In this document: one piece after another, positions 37,316 through 48,061 of the stretch | How the letters are laid out: each line of letters opens with the position of its first letter | Position numbering within the stretch: the stretch's first letter is position 1 | DNA from: Saprospiraceae bacterium | GTDB lineage: Bacteria; Bacteroidota; Bacteroidia; Chitinophagales; Saprospiraceae | Reading direction: 5' to 3' | Length of the DNA: 64,000 nt | Assembly (NCBI GenBank): GCA_016714785.1 | Contig: JADKCC010000062.1 | Location: forward strand, 62,001-126,000 | Position numbers and translations under genes: made by a program | Notes under the pieces: model-generated | Database searches by the model: none | What the model saw: only the letters and a program-made list of their open reading frames with translations | What the model was told of the DNA's origin: nothing

Positions 37316-40300
37316 ATGTTAAGGGGAATCTTTTTATTATGTTGCTATTTATTGTTTTTTTCTAAAGTTATTGGTCAGCCATGGATCTTGGAGGATACAA
37401 ACTCAAATAACTTTTTTGAACTGACCGCTGCCTTTGATAAGTACTGGGAAAATAAGGAAGTTGAAAGAGGTCATGGTTACAAACAATTCAGAAGATGGGA
37501 GTGGTTTTGGCAAAACAGGGTGAAAGAAGATGGCAGTTTCTATCCAGCTGGTATCAATTTGGAGAATTTTGAAGCCTATAAAAGGCAAAATAGAAAGTCT
37601 AATCGCAATATTCAAGCCAATTGGCAGTCGGAGGGACCCAATTTTACTATAGGTGGTTATGCTGGCATAGGTCGTATCAATGCTTTAGCTTTTGATCCTA
37701 TTAACACAAATAATATTTACGCGGGTGCCGCAGCAGGTGGACTTTGGAAGTCAACAGATGGTGGAAACTCTTGGATTACTACCACTGACGGTTTAGGTTC
37801 AATAGGTGTATCTGGCATTGCCGTGCATCCTACAAATCCGCAAATTATTTACATAGCCACAGGAGATGGCGATGCAGCAGATTGTTTTTCTATTGGTGTT
37901 TTGAAATCTACAGATGGTGGTGTTACTTTTTTGCCTACAGGTCTCAACTGGTCTCAGCAAAATAATAGAGTTATCCGTAGAATTCAGATAGATATTGATA
38001 ATCCTGAAATCATAATGGTTGCAGCTTCCAATGGCATACATCGATCTTCCGATGGTGGCAATACTTGGTCTCATCTTCAGGTTTCAATCAATTATTTTGA
38101 TTTAGAAGCGAAACCAGGTGCCAATCAAACAACATGGTACGCATCTACGGCAACAGCTATTTTTAAATCTACCGACGAAGGCCTTACTTGGTCATCTGTT
38201 TATTCCATTACAGGAAGTAATAGGATTAATTTGGCAGTAACCAATGCCAATCCCAACTATGTTTATTTTGTTAGTTCTTTGTCTAGTAATAGTGGATTTA
38301 AAGGTTTGTATCGCTCTACCAATTCAGGTACATCTTTTTCACAAAGATCATCTACACCCAATATTTTAAACCAAACATCAAACGGTTCAGAATCAGGTGG
38401 ACAAGGTTGGTACGACCTTGCCATAGCAGTAGATCCTACCAATGCTGAAACAATCTATGTTGGTGGTGTCAATACATGGAAGTCAACGAATGGCGGTACT
38501 TCCTGGTCTTTAAAAACCCATTGGTCGGGTGCTTCAGGTGTTCAAACCGTACATGCTGACAAACACGTATTAGAATTTCAAGGGTCAATGCTTTGGGAAG
38601 GCAATGATGGAGGAATATATCGTAGTCCTGATGGTGGTGCCAAATGGGAGCATAAATCCAATGGCCTGCGTATAAGTCAGATGTATCGGATAGGTGTATC
38701 TCAGACTAGTTCCAAAGTCATAGCGGGATTGCAGGACAATGGGACTAAATTGTTAAATACTAATGGCAAATGGGCAGATGTCCTTGGTGGAGATGGTATG
38801 GACTGCGCCATCAATCCTTCTGATGCGAATGTAATGTATGGTTGTATTCAGTATGGAGAATTGAATCGCTCAACAAATGGTGGAACTAATTGGACCAATA
38901 TTAAAAACAATATTTCATCTTCCTTAACGGGTGCATGGGTGACTCCATACAGGCTGAATGCACAAAACCCAAGTAATATTGTAGCAGGATATGCGGCGAT
39001 TTATTCTTCTACCAATCAAGGCACAGCTTGGACAACGATTGGCACTACTGCTCAAGTGGGTACTGACAATAAAACAATCTTAGAAATATCTGCTTCTGAT
39101 CCTACTACCATATATACTGGGACATCATCATCTCTATGGAAAACAATGGATGGTGGCACTACTTGGGCAAGTATTGCATCTCCTGGTTCTGGCATTAGTT
39201 CACTCTTTATTCATCCTACTGATTCTAATAAATTATGGGCAACAAGGAGTAATTATACAGCTGGAAATAAAGTATTTCATTCTACCAATGGTGGAACTAC
39301 TTGGGTAAATATTTCAGGAACATTACCTAATTTGCCAGCAAATACTGTTATCTATCAAAACAACACCCAAAATGGTATTTATGTAGGAATGGATATTGGT
39401 GTTTTTTACAAGGATGACACCATGTCAGATTGGGAACTTTTTTCAGATGGTTTGCCTAATGTCGTAGTCAGTGAGCTGGAAATAGATTATACCAATGGAT
39501 GGTTATATGCGGCAACTTTTGGACGAGGTTTATGGAAAACAGAAATAACAACCGATATACCTGTATGTCTTTATCCTGTGCATATCAAAGTAGATGAACT
39601 CTCAACTTATGAAGCGAAACTGTCTTGGGAAGAAAACTCTGGCAATAATTACTACTTATGAATTTGCATTGACAACAAGCAGTACGCCACCATTAAGTGG
39701 CCAGATTGCCAATGGTTTTAATGCTTCATTTTCAGGATTAGTAGCCAATACAAACTATTATTTTCATATACGCACTGTTTGTAACGCTGGAAATTCTTAT
39801 TGGATTACGGAAGGGCCTATAAAAACTTCACCACAATGTGGACAGGCATTTTATGATACAGGAAGTAATACAGCTAACTACAGTGATGAAGAGTTGAACA
39901 CATGGACCCTTTGTCCTACGGACCCATGCCATAATGTTAGGGTTAGTTTTACAACTTTTGATGTAGAAGCCGATTGGGATGCTTTATACATTTTTGAAGG
40001 CCCTAACATTACGTCACCGCAGTTTATGAGTGCAAATCCAATAACCGATGCAGGTTTTCCAGCAGGAGGCTTTCATGGGAGCACACCTCCAGGCACATTT
40101 ACCTCTACACATTCTACAGGTTGTTTGACTTTTAGATTTTTATCTGATGGTTCAGTAAATGGTACGGGATGGACTGCAAATGCCAGCTGTATATTTAAAA
40201 ACCCTATGGTAACCAATACCAATGATTCAGGTTCTGGTTCATTACGCCAAGGAGTAGATTGTATGCCAGAAAATAGTGCGATGACTTTCTCGCCAAATTT

Positions 40301-40625
40301 GACTGGCCAGACTATTGAACTTGCTGGCTCTATCAATATTGAGAAAAATCTTAGTATCTTGCAGACAGCATCAACTGCCTTTGATGTAGTAGGAGCGGCA
40401 AATCACCACGTATTTTATGTGGCGAAAAATAAAGAGCTTTATCTTAGAAATATAAATATATACCCTGCCAGTGGAATCAATGTCAGAGCCATTTATAATT
40501 TGGGTATTTTGACACTAGATGAAACCCATATTTTTGAATCTTCGTTGAATTTGGGTGTAGGAAGCACAATAGAAAATTTAGGTTCTATTCAAGTGTTAGG
40601 TTCATCTTCTATAAAAACATATTAG
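37316..40625 (+). CDS. Secreted VPS10/BNR-repeat protein with Fn3 and CUB-like domains, frameshifted
   Basis: The signal peptide ends KVIGQ. From about 120 to 740 run many sortilin/BNR-type beta-propeller repeats (GGLWKSTDGGNSWITTTDGL, STNGGTTWVNISG). A fibronectin type III domain begins near DELSTYEAKLSWEENSG and is broken: the first frame stops at 39661. The second (39594 on) continues YEFALTTSSTPPLSGQI, so one extra T near 39656 explains it. Then come a CUB-like domain (WDALYIFEGPN, TGCLTFRFLSDGSVNGTGW) and a beta-helix-like start (TNDSGSGSLRQGV). The protein ends without any T9SS sorting domain, unlike its neighbours, so it may be truncated as well. Confidence 0.8.
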
Positions 40626-40673
40626 CGCTACTTTATAATCCTAGAAATTATCATGAAACCCTAAACAAGTTGT

Positions 40674-40712
40674 AAAAAAAAATGGCCACTTCCCCCAAAG
40701 TGACCATTTTTT
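40674..40712 (-). terminator. Terminator of the minus-strand RNA
   Basis: A 13-bp stem (40679-40691 with 40698-40710). On the minus strand its single imperfect position is a U-G wobble; on the plus strand it is a C-A mismatch. The T run is nine long on the minus strand and six on the plus strand. Orientation therefore favours the minus strand, although it could also stop the convergent gene. Confidence 0.8.
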
Positions 40713-40972
40713 GATCTTTCGATCCCCATGAACATTTACCAAAACTTTTCGATAATCAGATTACTCAAGCCTGATTAACACTTTTCTTTATAATAACCAT
40801 AAACTCAATCCTTGTATTTTGTGTTCCAATAGGAGTCAAACTATCGGGTTGATTTTCTAATCTCTGTAAAAATCAACCCGAAGTCCGATTTGTTTTTAAT
40901 CCCATGAACATATCCGAATTTCTCGGCCCGATTCTTTAACCGGATGATCGCAGAGTATTTTTACTCCCTTTC
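40674..40972 (-). ncRNA. Candidate structured non-coding RNA, about 300 nt, unclassified
   Basis: A TATCTTTG -7 on the minus strand (40986-40979) predicts a start near 40972, and a strong terminator ends at 40674. In between are several hairpins: GAGTA/TACTC near 40950, a perfect 13-bp stem (40844-40856 with 40869-40881), TAATCAG/CTGATTA near 40752-40778, and GATC-GAAA-GATC near 40712-40724. The 11-mer ATGTTCATGGG occurs twice (plus-strand CCCATGAACAT at 40725-40735 and 40901-40911). I recognise none of the signatures of tmRNA, RNase P or small SRP RNA. No gene lies downstream on this strand, so it is not a leader. Confidence 0.55.
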
Positions 40973-40978
40973 ACATTA

Positions 40979-40986
40979 CAAAGATA
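40979..40986 (-). promoter_or_regulatory. -7 element of the RNA candidate
   Basis: TATCTTTG is read on the minus strand. Upstream there is only a T-rich stretch, with no clear TTTG at -33. Confidence 0.45.
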
Positions 40987-41100
40987 AGTACACTAGTTAC
41001 CTAAAAAAAATACAAAATTACTATATAATAATATATTTATTATTATAATCTATATAGGATATGATATCAGTTGATTAAATGGATTTATAGCTCAATTACC

Positions 41101-41916
41101 TTACCTTGAACCCTTTTTTTCTTCTTCAGGCAATATTTCACAATTATCCCAATATCCTGTGTTTAGCGTTTGGGCGTATTCATTAGGCAGATGATTAACT
41201 TCCATTAAACCTGCGGCAGTTAGGTAGTCATATTGCAATCTATGAAAAGAATACGCGATGTCTTCGTCTTCACTTTTATCTAATATCATGAACCATGTAT
41301 CCGTAGTACCATCATTGGCTGGCATGCCGATCACACCTGCATTCAACCAAACTTTATCGTTCTTTTCTTCCGAAAAAGGAATACCACAATGTCCGGCCAA
41401 GATGATATCGCTATGTGTCTCATTGAAACTTTGCTCTTTGATTTTCCAATCCGTAGAGCGAAATATAAATTGTGCGATCTCAAGTGCGCTACCGTGTATA
41501 ATAGTCACTCTTTTTTTGCCAATATTAAAACGGATATGATCTGGCAGTGTTTCTAAATAGTTGGTATTTGCAGTAGTAATATTTGATAAGGCATAAGGAT
41601 ACCATTGTTTTGAAAGTAGATCGCATTTGCCACCTTCAGAAAAATTGCATCCACAATCATCCTGTCCAGCCAAAAGATTTTGTTCTACATTTCCTTTGAT
41701 ACTTTGTATTCCCCACGATTGCACGAAATCTATACATTCGGCAGGTTGGGCACAATAACCGACGATATCTCCTGTGCAAAAGATATGATCCGATGCAATT
41801 TCTAAATCGTTAGCTGCTTTGTACAAGGCTTCTAATGCTTGTAAATTGGAATATATGCCACCAAATACCAGGATTTTACCAGAAATGGGGCCTAAATCTT
41901 TAATGTCTATCGGCAT
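41101..41916 (-). CDS. Metallophosphoesterase-like protein with altered first metal motif
   Basis: The fold is the calcineurin-like phosphoesterase one: ILVFGGIYSNLQALEAL, then CTGDIVGYCAQP, then GNVEQN, VTIIHGSAL and LAGHCGIPF. The first motif normally reads D-x-H-G-N, but here it is GGIYSN, lacking both ligands. An inserted Cys-rich segment DDCGCNFSEGGKCDLLSKQWY is present. I recall a proteobacterial subfamily with the same GGxYSN and CGCxF motifs, so this looks like a real subfamily rather than a damaged enzyme. The ATG at 41916 overlaps the symporter's 3' end by 17 bases, so the two are translationally linked. The longer frame to 41970 is unlikely. Substrate unknown. Confidence 0.8.
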   Translation of the reverse strand: MPIDIKDLGPISGKILVFGGIYSNLQALEALYKAANDLEIASDHIFCTGDIVGYCAQPAECIDFVQSWGIQSIKGNVEQNLLAGQDDCGCNFSEGGKCDLLSKQWYPYALSNITTANTNYLETLPDHIRFNIGKKRVTIIHGSALEIAQFIFRSTDWKIKEQSFNETHSDIILAGHCGIPFSEEKNDKVWLNAGVIGMPANDGTTDTWFMILDKSEDEDIAYSFHRLQYDYLTAAGLMEVNHLPNEYAQTLNTGYWDNCEILPEEEKKGSR

Positions 41917-43261
41917 GTTTTTGGAAGTAAGACGGTAACATAAATCCCAAAAAGCAGCAAATGGTTGCAATAATATTCACAAATAGTAAATCAGCATACT
42001 TCCTAGATGTCCACAATAGACTTTCTGGTATGGTTATAAAAAGCATCCCCATTCCGAATAAAATACCTATGCCAACAGATAGATAATAGGATAAAGCTGG
42101 TGCCTTCCATTGCCAAAAAAGAAATATTGGTGCCAAACCCAATACCATAGTGCCGCTGACTGTAGTAGCCGACAATATTTCAGGATTGAAAAATACAGGT
42201 ATCGTGCCTAGGATGGCAAAAATTGCCATTGTCCACCTCGCTTTGGGAACGGAAAGACCTTTACTTTTGAGTATGTCTATTTGTACCAATTTGGCAGCAG
42301 ATGTGAAAGTAGAGTCGATGGTAGATGCAGCCGATGTAACCATAATGAGATTCATTCCTAGTAAAACTGGAATGCCTATAAACTTGGCCACTTCTAAGGC
42401 TGGTGGAGATCCGATACCTTCAATTTTTCCAAAAACACCAACTAAACTGGCCAAAATAATACAAACAATGCCGATGAGCGTTGCCAATAAAAATGACTTT
42501 AATGTGGTAGATGGCGACGACAAAAAACCTCGATCTGTCATGATAGGGTCATGCCAAGGATAGCTAAAAACCTGAATAATGGCTACAAAAAATAGATTTA
42601 GCCCCGTACTCATGGACCATTCGCCACTGTTTGTAATGGCAACGAAACCACCTTCGGTCTTTGGTAGTATGATGGTCAATACAAACACCAAAAGCATAAC
42701 AAAAAATATCATCTGTATTACATCGGTTATAATGGATGACCTCATTCCACCTTTGAGTGTATAGGCAAGTGTAGCCAAGGTGAACACGATCAAAGCAGTA
42801 AAATAGCTACCACTTCCTTGGGGACCGAAATAGCTGCCTACGATCATAGTGTTGGACCAAATTTCGTTGAGAAGTCTAAATCCAATGAGTATAGAAAATA
42901 TCCTCACTGCATGCAATCCATACCTGTCCTGTAAAAACTGATGAATACTCGTGATGCCACCAATAGTCCGCATACGATAGATGATGATCCCTGCCACCAG
43001 AAATGAAAAATAATACCCTGCATACGCTACGCCGCCTACAATACCATAAGCATAGCCTAAATCAATGGCGTTGGTGATGGACTTTGCAAACAGCCAACAA
43101 ATTACCAAACTACTGGTCAAAAGAAAAACATTCGGTTCTTTATCGTTTTTACTGCCTTTGAAAAAATCACTAACCTTATCGGAAAAAGGTGATATCCAAA
43201 ATAAACCAATATTGATTAGGATAAGCAAAATCCATTGCCACGTTTCTATACTCATATACAA
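41900..43261 (-). CDS. Sodium:solute symporter (SSS family)
   Basis: The product of 453 residues is almost entirely hydrophobic, with about 12 membrane segments. Family patterns are present: a broken helix with YGIVGGVAYAGYYFSF, TIGGITSIHQFLQDRYG, LAYTLKGGMRSSIITDVIQ and the sodium-site-like TSAASTIDSTFTSAAKLVQID. It should import a small organic solute with Na+. A second start at 43255 (MSIETWQWI) is equally possible. The gene follows the SusD gene by 28 bases and overlaps the phosphoesterase gene. This suggests one locus for uptake of an unknown nutrient across both membranes. Confidence 0.88.
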   Translation of the reverse strand: MYMSIETWQWILLILINIGLFWISPFSDKVSDFFKGSKNDKEPNVFLLTSSLVICWLFAKSITNAIDLGYAYGIVGGVAYAGYYFSFLVAGIIIYRMRTIGGITSIHQFLQDRYGLHAVRIFSILIGFRLLNEIWSNTMIVGSYFGPQGSGSYFTALIVFTLATLAYTLKGGMRSSIITDVIQMIFFVMLLVFVLTIILPKTEGGFVAITNSGEWSMSTGLNLFFVAIIQVFSYPWHDPIMTDRGFLSSPSTTLKSFLLATLIGIVCIILASLVGVFGKIEGIGSPPALEVAKFIGIPVLLGMNLIMVTSAASTIDSTFTSAAKLVQIDILKSKGLSVPKARWTMAIFAILGTIPVFFNPEILSATTVSGTMVLGLAPIFLFWQWKAPALSYYLSVGIGILFGMGMLFITIPESLLWTSRKYADLLFVNIIATICCFLGFMLPSYFQKHADRH

Positions 43262-43288
43262 ACTACTATTTGTGAATTTTAATTTTGC

Positions 43289-44724
43289 TTATTTGTCCCA
43301 CCAAACGGGTACATTAATACTATTGTTAGATGTATTGACGGCTACTTTTTGATATTGTTCGCCGTTGAGTGCTGCTTCAGATGCAGGGTAGGGCATCCGC
43401 ACAGGTATTAATTGATTGTTGAGACTCGCAGATACGGTTTTTAATGCAGGATACCCTGTCCTTCTGTATTCAATCCAACCTTCATATCCATTCATGATAT
43501 TATTTATCCATTTTTGTGTGATGATTTGCTCCAATCCATTGGTTGGATTAAACATAACTTTTGGTTGATTCATATAATCGGAAGATAAAGCTATATTCCA
43601 ATAGGCAAATGATTGCTGGATGCCCACTTGATACCAATCTTCTGCCTTGCCAGAAATATAGCCTTTGATGCAGCTTCTGCTAATAAAAATGCTGTCTCTG
43701 CACTATTCATAACCACTGCTTTTAGTTGGGCTGCTTCTTCTCTAAATATTCTGCCTGTCAATGAATAATTGCTTGTGGAAATAGACAATTTTGATGCATC
43801 AGGACCATTTAGCAATCCTTTATAAACATTGGCATCAGCAGCTGTAGGTCGGAAATATTTAGTTTTTCTTGGATCATTTAATGTTGTCAAAATAGAATCT
43901 ATGGTTGCGGACATCATGAATAAATTATAATCACCCACTTTGGCTGTGGACATCCTGAAATTATTGGGTGGACCCAGAGTGAAATTATAAAATGCGTTAT
44001 CGTCTGCCGATGTAATCAATGGTTGATTGCTTAACGAATTTAAAGCCTGTTTTACATCTACTACATTAGAAATTCTCATTAGTGCTTTGAGCTGTAGTGA
44101 ATTAGCCAGTTTTATCCACTTTTGCAAATTACCATTGTAAATAATATCACCTTGCAGTTTGATAGCGCCATTGTAAGTTTCCATAACAACTACTGCTTGT
44201 TGTAAAAGAGCGATGATTCCATTTCCTTTTTGATAAATATCTTGTTGGGTATCATACGCTGGTGAAGTGATTCCTGCTTGACCTTTGAGCGCCTGACTAT
44301 AAGGGACATCGCCGTATAAATCTGTCAAAGCCATAGTTGTATACGCTTTAAACACCAATGCTGGTCCTTCATACACTGCAAATGCTGGGTTATTTTTAGC
44401 TTTGGCCAATAGGATTTCATTATCTCTAAGATTCTCATAGATGAAATTCCAAGGTTTTCCGCCATATTGTGGCTCCGAAAGACTGTGTCTATCAAACAAA
44501 TTGAAATCTATAGCTGTAAAATATTGCCCTAAAAGATTGCCAGCTACAAATCCTTCAAAAGCCATATTGTCCAAGTAATTATACCACACTTTTCGCATCA
44601 AAAAATCTGGTTGTACATCCACAGCTGTCGTCGGATTGATATTGGTCTGTTCGAAATCTTTGGTGCAAGACCATATTGTTGAAAAGGCGAGTAATAAAAC
44701 GATTAATCTTTTATATGTAAACAT
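43289..44724 (-). CDS. SusD/RagB-family nutrient-binding outer-membrane lipoprotein, frameshifted
   Basis: A lipobox (FSTIWSC) anchors the protein at the cell surface. The SusD-type helical core is recognisable (LMRKVWYNYLDNMAFEGFVAGNLLG, MTDLYGDVPYSQAL-like ALTDLYGDVPYSQALKG, KWIKLANSLQLKALMRIS). The main frame (43591-44724) derails near 43662. The expected continuation, SKGYISGKAEDWYQVGIQQSFAYWNI, is in the next frame, which runs to 43289 and ends INVPVWWDK. One missing base explains it. Combined length is about 478 residues, normal for the family. Partner of the SusC protein immediately upstream. Confidence 0.88.
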
Positions 44725-44760
44725 TTTGTATTGTATTATTTATTGTTATTCAATATGATA

Positions 44761-47700
44761 CTATAAACTTAAACCTAGTTTGATACCAAAGCTTCTAGTC
44801 GTAGGGTAACTCATGTCTTCTACTCCCGATACTAATTTTTGCCCTTGGAAACCAAATTGTTCGGGATCAAAATGTGGTGTATCGCTAATGGCAAATAAAT
44901 TTCGACCTATTACGGAAATAGTGAGTTCGTTTAGCTTTTTATGAATGCGACCATTTTGGAAAGTATAGCCCAACATGACTTCTCTTAGTTTGACATAACT
45001 ACCATTGTAAGTATTGTTTTCTTCGTGATTGCGATCATAATACATCCTATAATAAGTCTCAGCAGGAATGGCCTTTGTGTTTTCTGTCCATATTGGGTTT
45101 TCGGCTGTGCCCGTATTAACGACGCCTTTTGTAATGATACCTTCAGTAGGTCTATATTCGGTTTCTATCAGTTGTCCTCCCACAGCAGCCAATGCTAAGG
45201 TTCTAGACACAATGATACCACCTTGGCGCCAATCAATTAAAAATGAGCCGCTTAGGTTTTTGTACTTGAAGCCATTGTTCCACCCAAGCATAAAATCAGG
45301 ATTATAATTTCCGAGCTTTTTAAGGTTGTTATCAGCTATATATTGACCGTTGCTCCCTACAATCAGGTCGCCATTTTCATTTCTTTGATATCCAGTTCCC
45401 CACATATCGCCTAGTCTGCCTCCTTCTTGTACCTGATACCAAACCGTTTGATTGACATTATCATAGATACTATTATAAGCAAGGGTAATGGTCTTAGCTT
45501 CGGTTGGGAGCGATTCTACTACATTTCTGTAAGTCGAAAAGTTGAAAGTAGATGTCCATCTGAAATCATTTTTAATAACAGGCACTACTTCAGCAATTAT
45601 TTCCCATCCTTTCGTCCTTATTGCACCACCATTGATGCTTTGTTGGTTATAACCGGTAGTATTGGATATCGGCAATGAGATGATTTGATTCTTATTAACA
45701 GAGTTAAAATAAGTAATGTCTGTTCGTAATCTGTCTTGCCAAAATCTCAGATCAATACCGAGTTCATAAGTAGTGATCTCTTCAGGTTGTAAATTAGCGT
45801 TTGGAATATTATTTTGTTGACTGAAAGTAGGCTGTCCATTGACGGTGGTTCGGGCTACAAAAGCACTGTTGGTCTGAAAAGGGTCTGTGTCATTACCTAC
45901 TTTGGCAAAGCTAGCTCTTACCTTAGCAAATGAAATATAATCAGGTAAGTCTGTTACGGAATTTAAGACCATGGCAAGAGATGCTGAAGGATAAAAAAAC
46001 GACGTGTTGGCTACAGATGTACTAGTAGCAAGCGCACTCGACCAGTCATTCCTACCTGTGATGTCAAGAAACAAAAAATCTTTGTAACTTAGTTTCATTA
46101 AACTATAGATACTGTTTATTTTTTTATTGGCCACTCTAGTGTAATACTCTAGTGGTGCGGCTGCATTGGTCAACGAATAAACACCTGGTTGCGCAAGAAT
46201 AGTCGTTTGCAATTGGTCTATGCTTGCTTTTTGGTCCATTTGATTGCCACCCAAAGATAAATCAAAGCCAAAGTCTTTATAATTTTTTTGATAATTTAAC
46301 AATATATCGGTATTGATTTCTCTAAAGAATACCTTTTGTTCGGCATAAGCCCCATTTTTAAAACGGTTAGTGCTGAATGCTCTTCGGAAGTTTCTTGATT
46401 CATCTTGTAAATCCATGCCGGACCTTACTTGCATAGAGAATGCATCGGTCAAATCATACCTGGCCGTAATATTACCCAAAGCCCTATCTTTATCAAAGGC
46501 GTTTCTATTTTCATATAGTGTAAAATATGGATTGTCAAAAAAAGTATAGTTGTAGGAGTATTGTTGCACATTTTCTAAACCTGGTTGCCAATAATCTTTG
46601 AGTGGTGAAATGTTATTGGATCTACCAAACCAAGCTACCAATGCATAGTTAATATTTTCAGAGCCATATTTAGTCGCTGGTCTATTGTCGCTTTTTGAGT
46701 GGATATAGTTTAGATTAGAAGAGATGTGAAGCTTGCTTATAGGTTGAAATGTCAACGATGCTGCCACTGTTTTCCGTTCAAAATTAACACCAGGAATGTA
46801 TGATTTGCTATTTAGGTCCGTTAATGAAAGGCGCATGCTACTTTTTTCTCCCGACGCAGTTACCGAAAGATGATTGGTCAATGTGGTACCTGTTTGATAA
46901 AAGTCCTTTAAATTGTCAGGATGGGCCACAAAAGGCGTCGCATTTGGTGTAAGATCTTTATACAAGGCCGTATCTCCAGCTCTAACTTTTTGACCATTTG
47001 CAAGTGTGACAGGACTATCATATTGCACGATATTTAGACCTTCACTAAATGCAGGTCCATAACTATAAGTAATATTATCATTGACACCTCCACCCAGACC
47101 ATCTTTATAGGCATATTTACCACTATTGCCCAAGCCGTAAAGATTCTGAAATTTCGGTAGTCTGAAAGGAGTATCTGTTGTAAATCCTGTATTGAACTGA
47201 ATACCAAGGCCTTTGGTCTTCTCACCTGTTTTGGTTTTTATCACGATTGCTCCATTAGATGCTCTCGATCCATACAGTGCCGCTGCAGCCGGACCTTTGA
47301 GTACAGAGATGGATGCGATGTCGTCAGGGTTGATATCCATGGCACCATTGCCAAAGTCCACTTCCATAAATCCATTGGCATCATCATTGGTATTATTGAC
47401 TACAGTATTGTTATTAATGGGAATGCCATCCACGATAAACAATGGATTTGTATTGGTGAATGAAGACTCACCTCTGATGTTTATTTTTGTGGATGAACCT
47501 ACGCCCGTGGAGCCGCTTGTGATGGTCATACCAGCTACTTTGCCAGCTAAATTGTCTAGGAAATTGGGAGATTTTACTTGGTTGATCGATTTTCCATCCA
47601 ATTGTTGAATGGCATATCCTAGACTTTTGGATTTTCTTTCGAGACCCAATGCAGTTACTACCACTTCGGAAAAATAAACACCGGGAGCTAAGAATATTTC

Positions 47701-47988
47701 TAGGTCGGATTTTTGCGTCACATCCATCTCTACCGTTTGATAACCGACAGATGAGATGATAATGTTTTTAGTAGTTGGAGTTATGTCCAATTTAAATTTG
47801 CCTTCTATGTCTGTAATCGTGCCATAGCTTGATGATTGATCTGTGGTGATCGTAGCGCCAGGCAATACATCTTTGTTTTCGGAGTCATAAACGATGCCTG
47901 TAATGGTTTTTTGCGCCTTCGTACTTAAAGTACTACCCGTCAAAAGTAAAAGTATAAGGCACGTATATATATTAATATTTAAATACAT
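44761..47988 (-). CDS. SusC/RagA-family TonB-linked outer-membrane transporter
   Basis: A signal peptide ends STKAQ. A carboxypeptidase-regulatory-like domain (ITGIVYDSENKDVLPGATITT) precedes the TonB box and plug region. The plug has VVVTALGLERKSKSLGYAIQQ, INIRGESSFTNTNPLFIVDGIPI and the SusC hallmark LKGPAAAALYGSRASNGAIVIKTK. A 22-strand barrel of about 850 residues follows. With SusD it forms a lidded importer for glycans or peptides. No glycosidase, protease or regulator is adjacent, so the substrate is unknown. Intact, unlike its SusD partner. Confidence 0.95.
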   Translation of the reverse strand: MYLNINIYTCLILLLLTGSTLSTKAQKTITGIVYDSENKDVLPGATITTDQSSSYGTITDIEGKFKLDITPTTKNIIISSVGYQTVEMDVTQKSDLEIFLAPGVYFSEVVVTALGLERKSKSLGYAIQQLDGKSINQVKSPNFLDNLAGKVAGMTITSGSTGVGSSTKINIRGESSFTNTNPLFIVDGIPINNNTVVNNTNDDANGFMEVDFGNGAMDINPDDIASISVLKGPAAAALYGSRASNGAIVIKTKTGEKTKGLGIQFNTGFTTDTPFRLPKFQNLYGLGNSGKYAYKDGLGGGVNDNITYSYGPAFSEGLNIVQYDSPVTLANGQKVRAGDTALYKDLTPNATPFVAHPDNLKDFYQTGTTLTNHLSVTASGEKSSMRLSLTDLNSKSYIPGVNFERKTVAASLTFQPISKLHISSNLNYIHSKSDNRPATKYGSENINYALVAWFGRSNNISPLKDYWQPGLENVQQYSYNYTFFDNPYFTLYENRNAFDKDRALGNITARYDLTDAFSMQVRSGMDLQDESRNFRRAFSTNRFKNGAYAEQKVFFREINTDILLNYQKNYKDFGFDLSLGGNQMDQKASIDQLQTTILAQPGVYSLTNAAAPLEYYTRVANKKINSIYSLMKLSYKDFLFLDITGRNDWSSALATSTSVANTSFFYPSASLAMVLNSVTDLPDYISFAKVRASFAKVGNDTDPFQTNSAFVARTTVNGQPTFSQQNNIPNANLQPEEITTYELGIDLRFWQDRLRTDITYFNSVNKNQIISLPISNTTGYNQQSINGGAIRTKGWEIIAEVVPVIKNDFRWTSTFNFSTYRNVVESLPTEAKTITLAYNSIYDNVNQTVWYQVQEGGRLGDMWGTGYQRNENGDLIVGSNGQYIADNNLKKLGNYNPDFMLGWNNGFKYKNLSGSFLIDWRQGGIIVSRTLALAAVGGQLIETEYRPTEGIITKGVVNTGTAENPIWTENTKAIPAETYYRMYYDRNHEENNTYNGSYVKLREVMLGYTFQNGRIHKKLNELTISVIGRNLFAISDTPHFDPEQFGFQGQKLVSGVEDMSYPTTRSFGIKLGLSL

Positions 47989-48061
47989 GTTAATAATTGA
48001 TAATTAAGTTAGTAAGGAAAATTTACTAACAGTTTTCACTAAATGGATTTTAAAAAATTAC

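Larger units (their letters stand above)
40626..41100. other. Non-coding region holding a probable RNA gene
   Basis: No protein frame is supported. The region contains the minus-strand RNA candidate with its promoter and terminator (separate entries). Positions 40990-41100 are AT-rich without features. Confidence 0.6.

Noticed and set aside
40674..40972. tmRNA, RNase P or small SRP RNA
   Set aside because: No tag-peptide frame and tRNA-like ends, no GAGGAAAGTCC-type core, and no GGAAG-type SRP loop were found. It is kept as an unclassified RNA.
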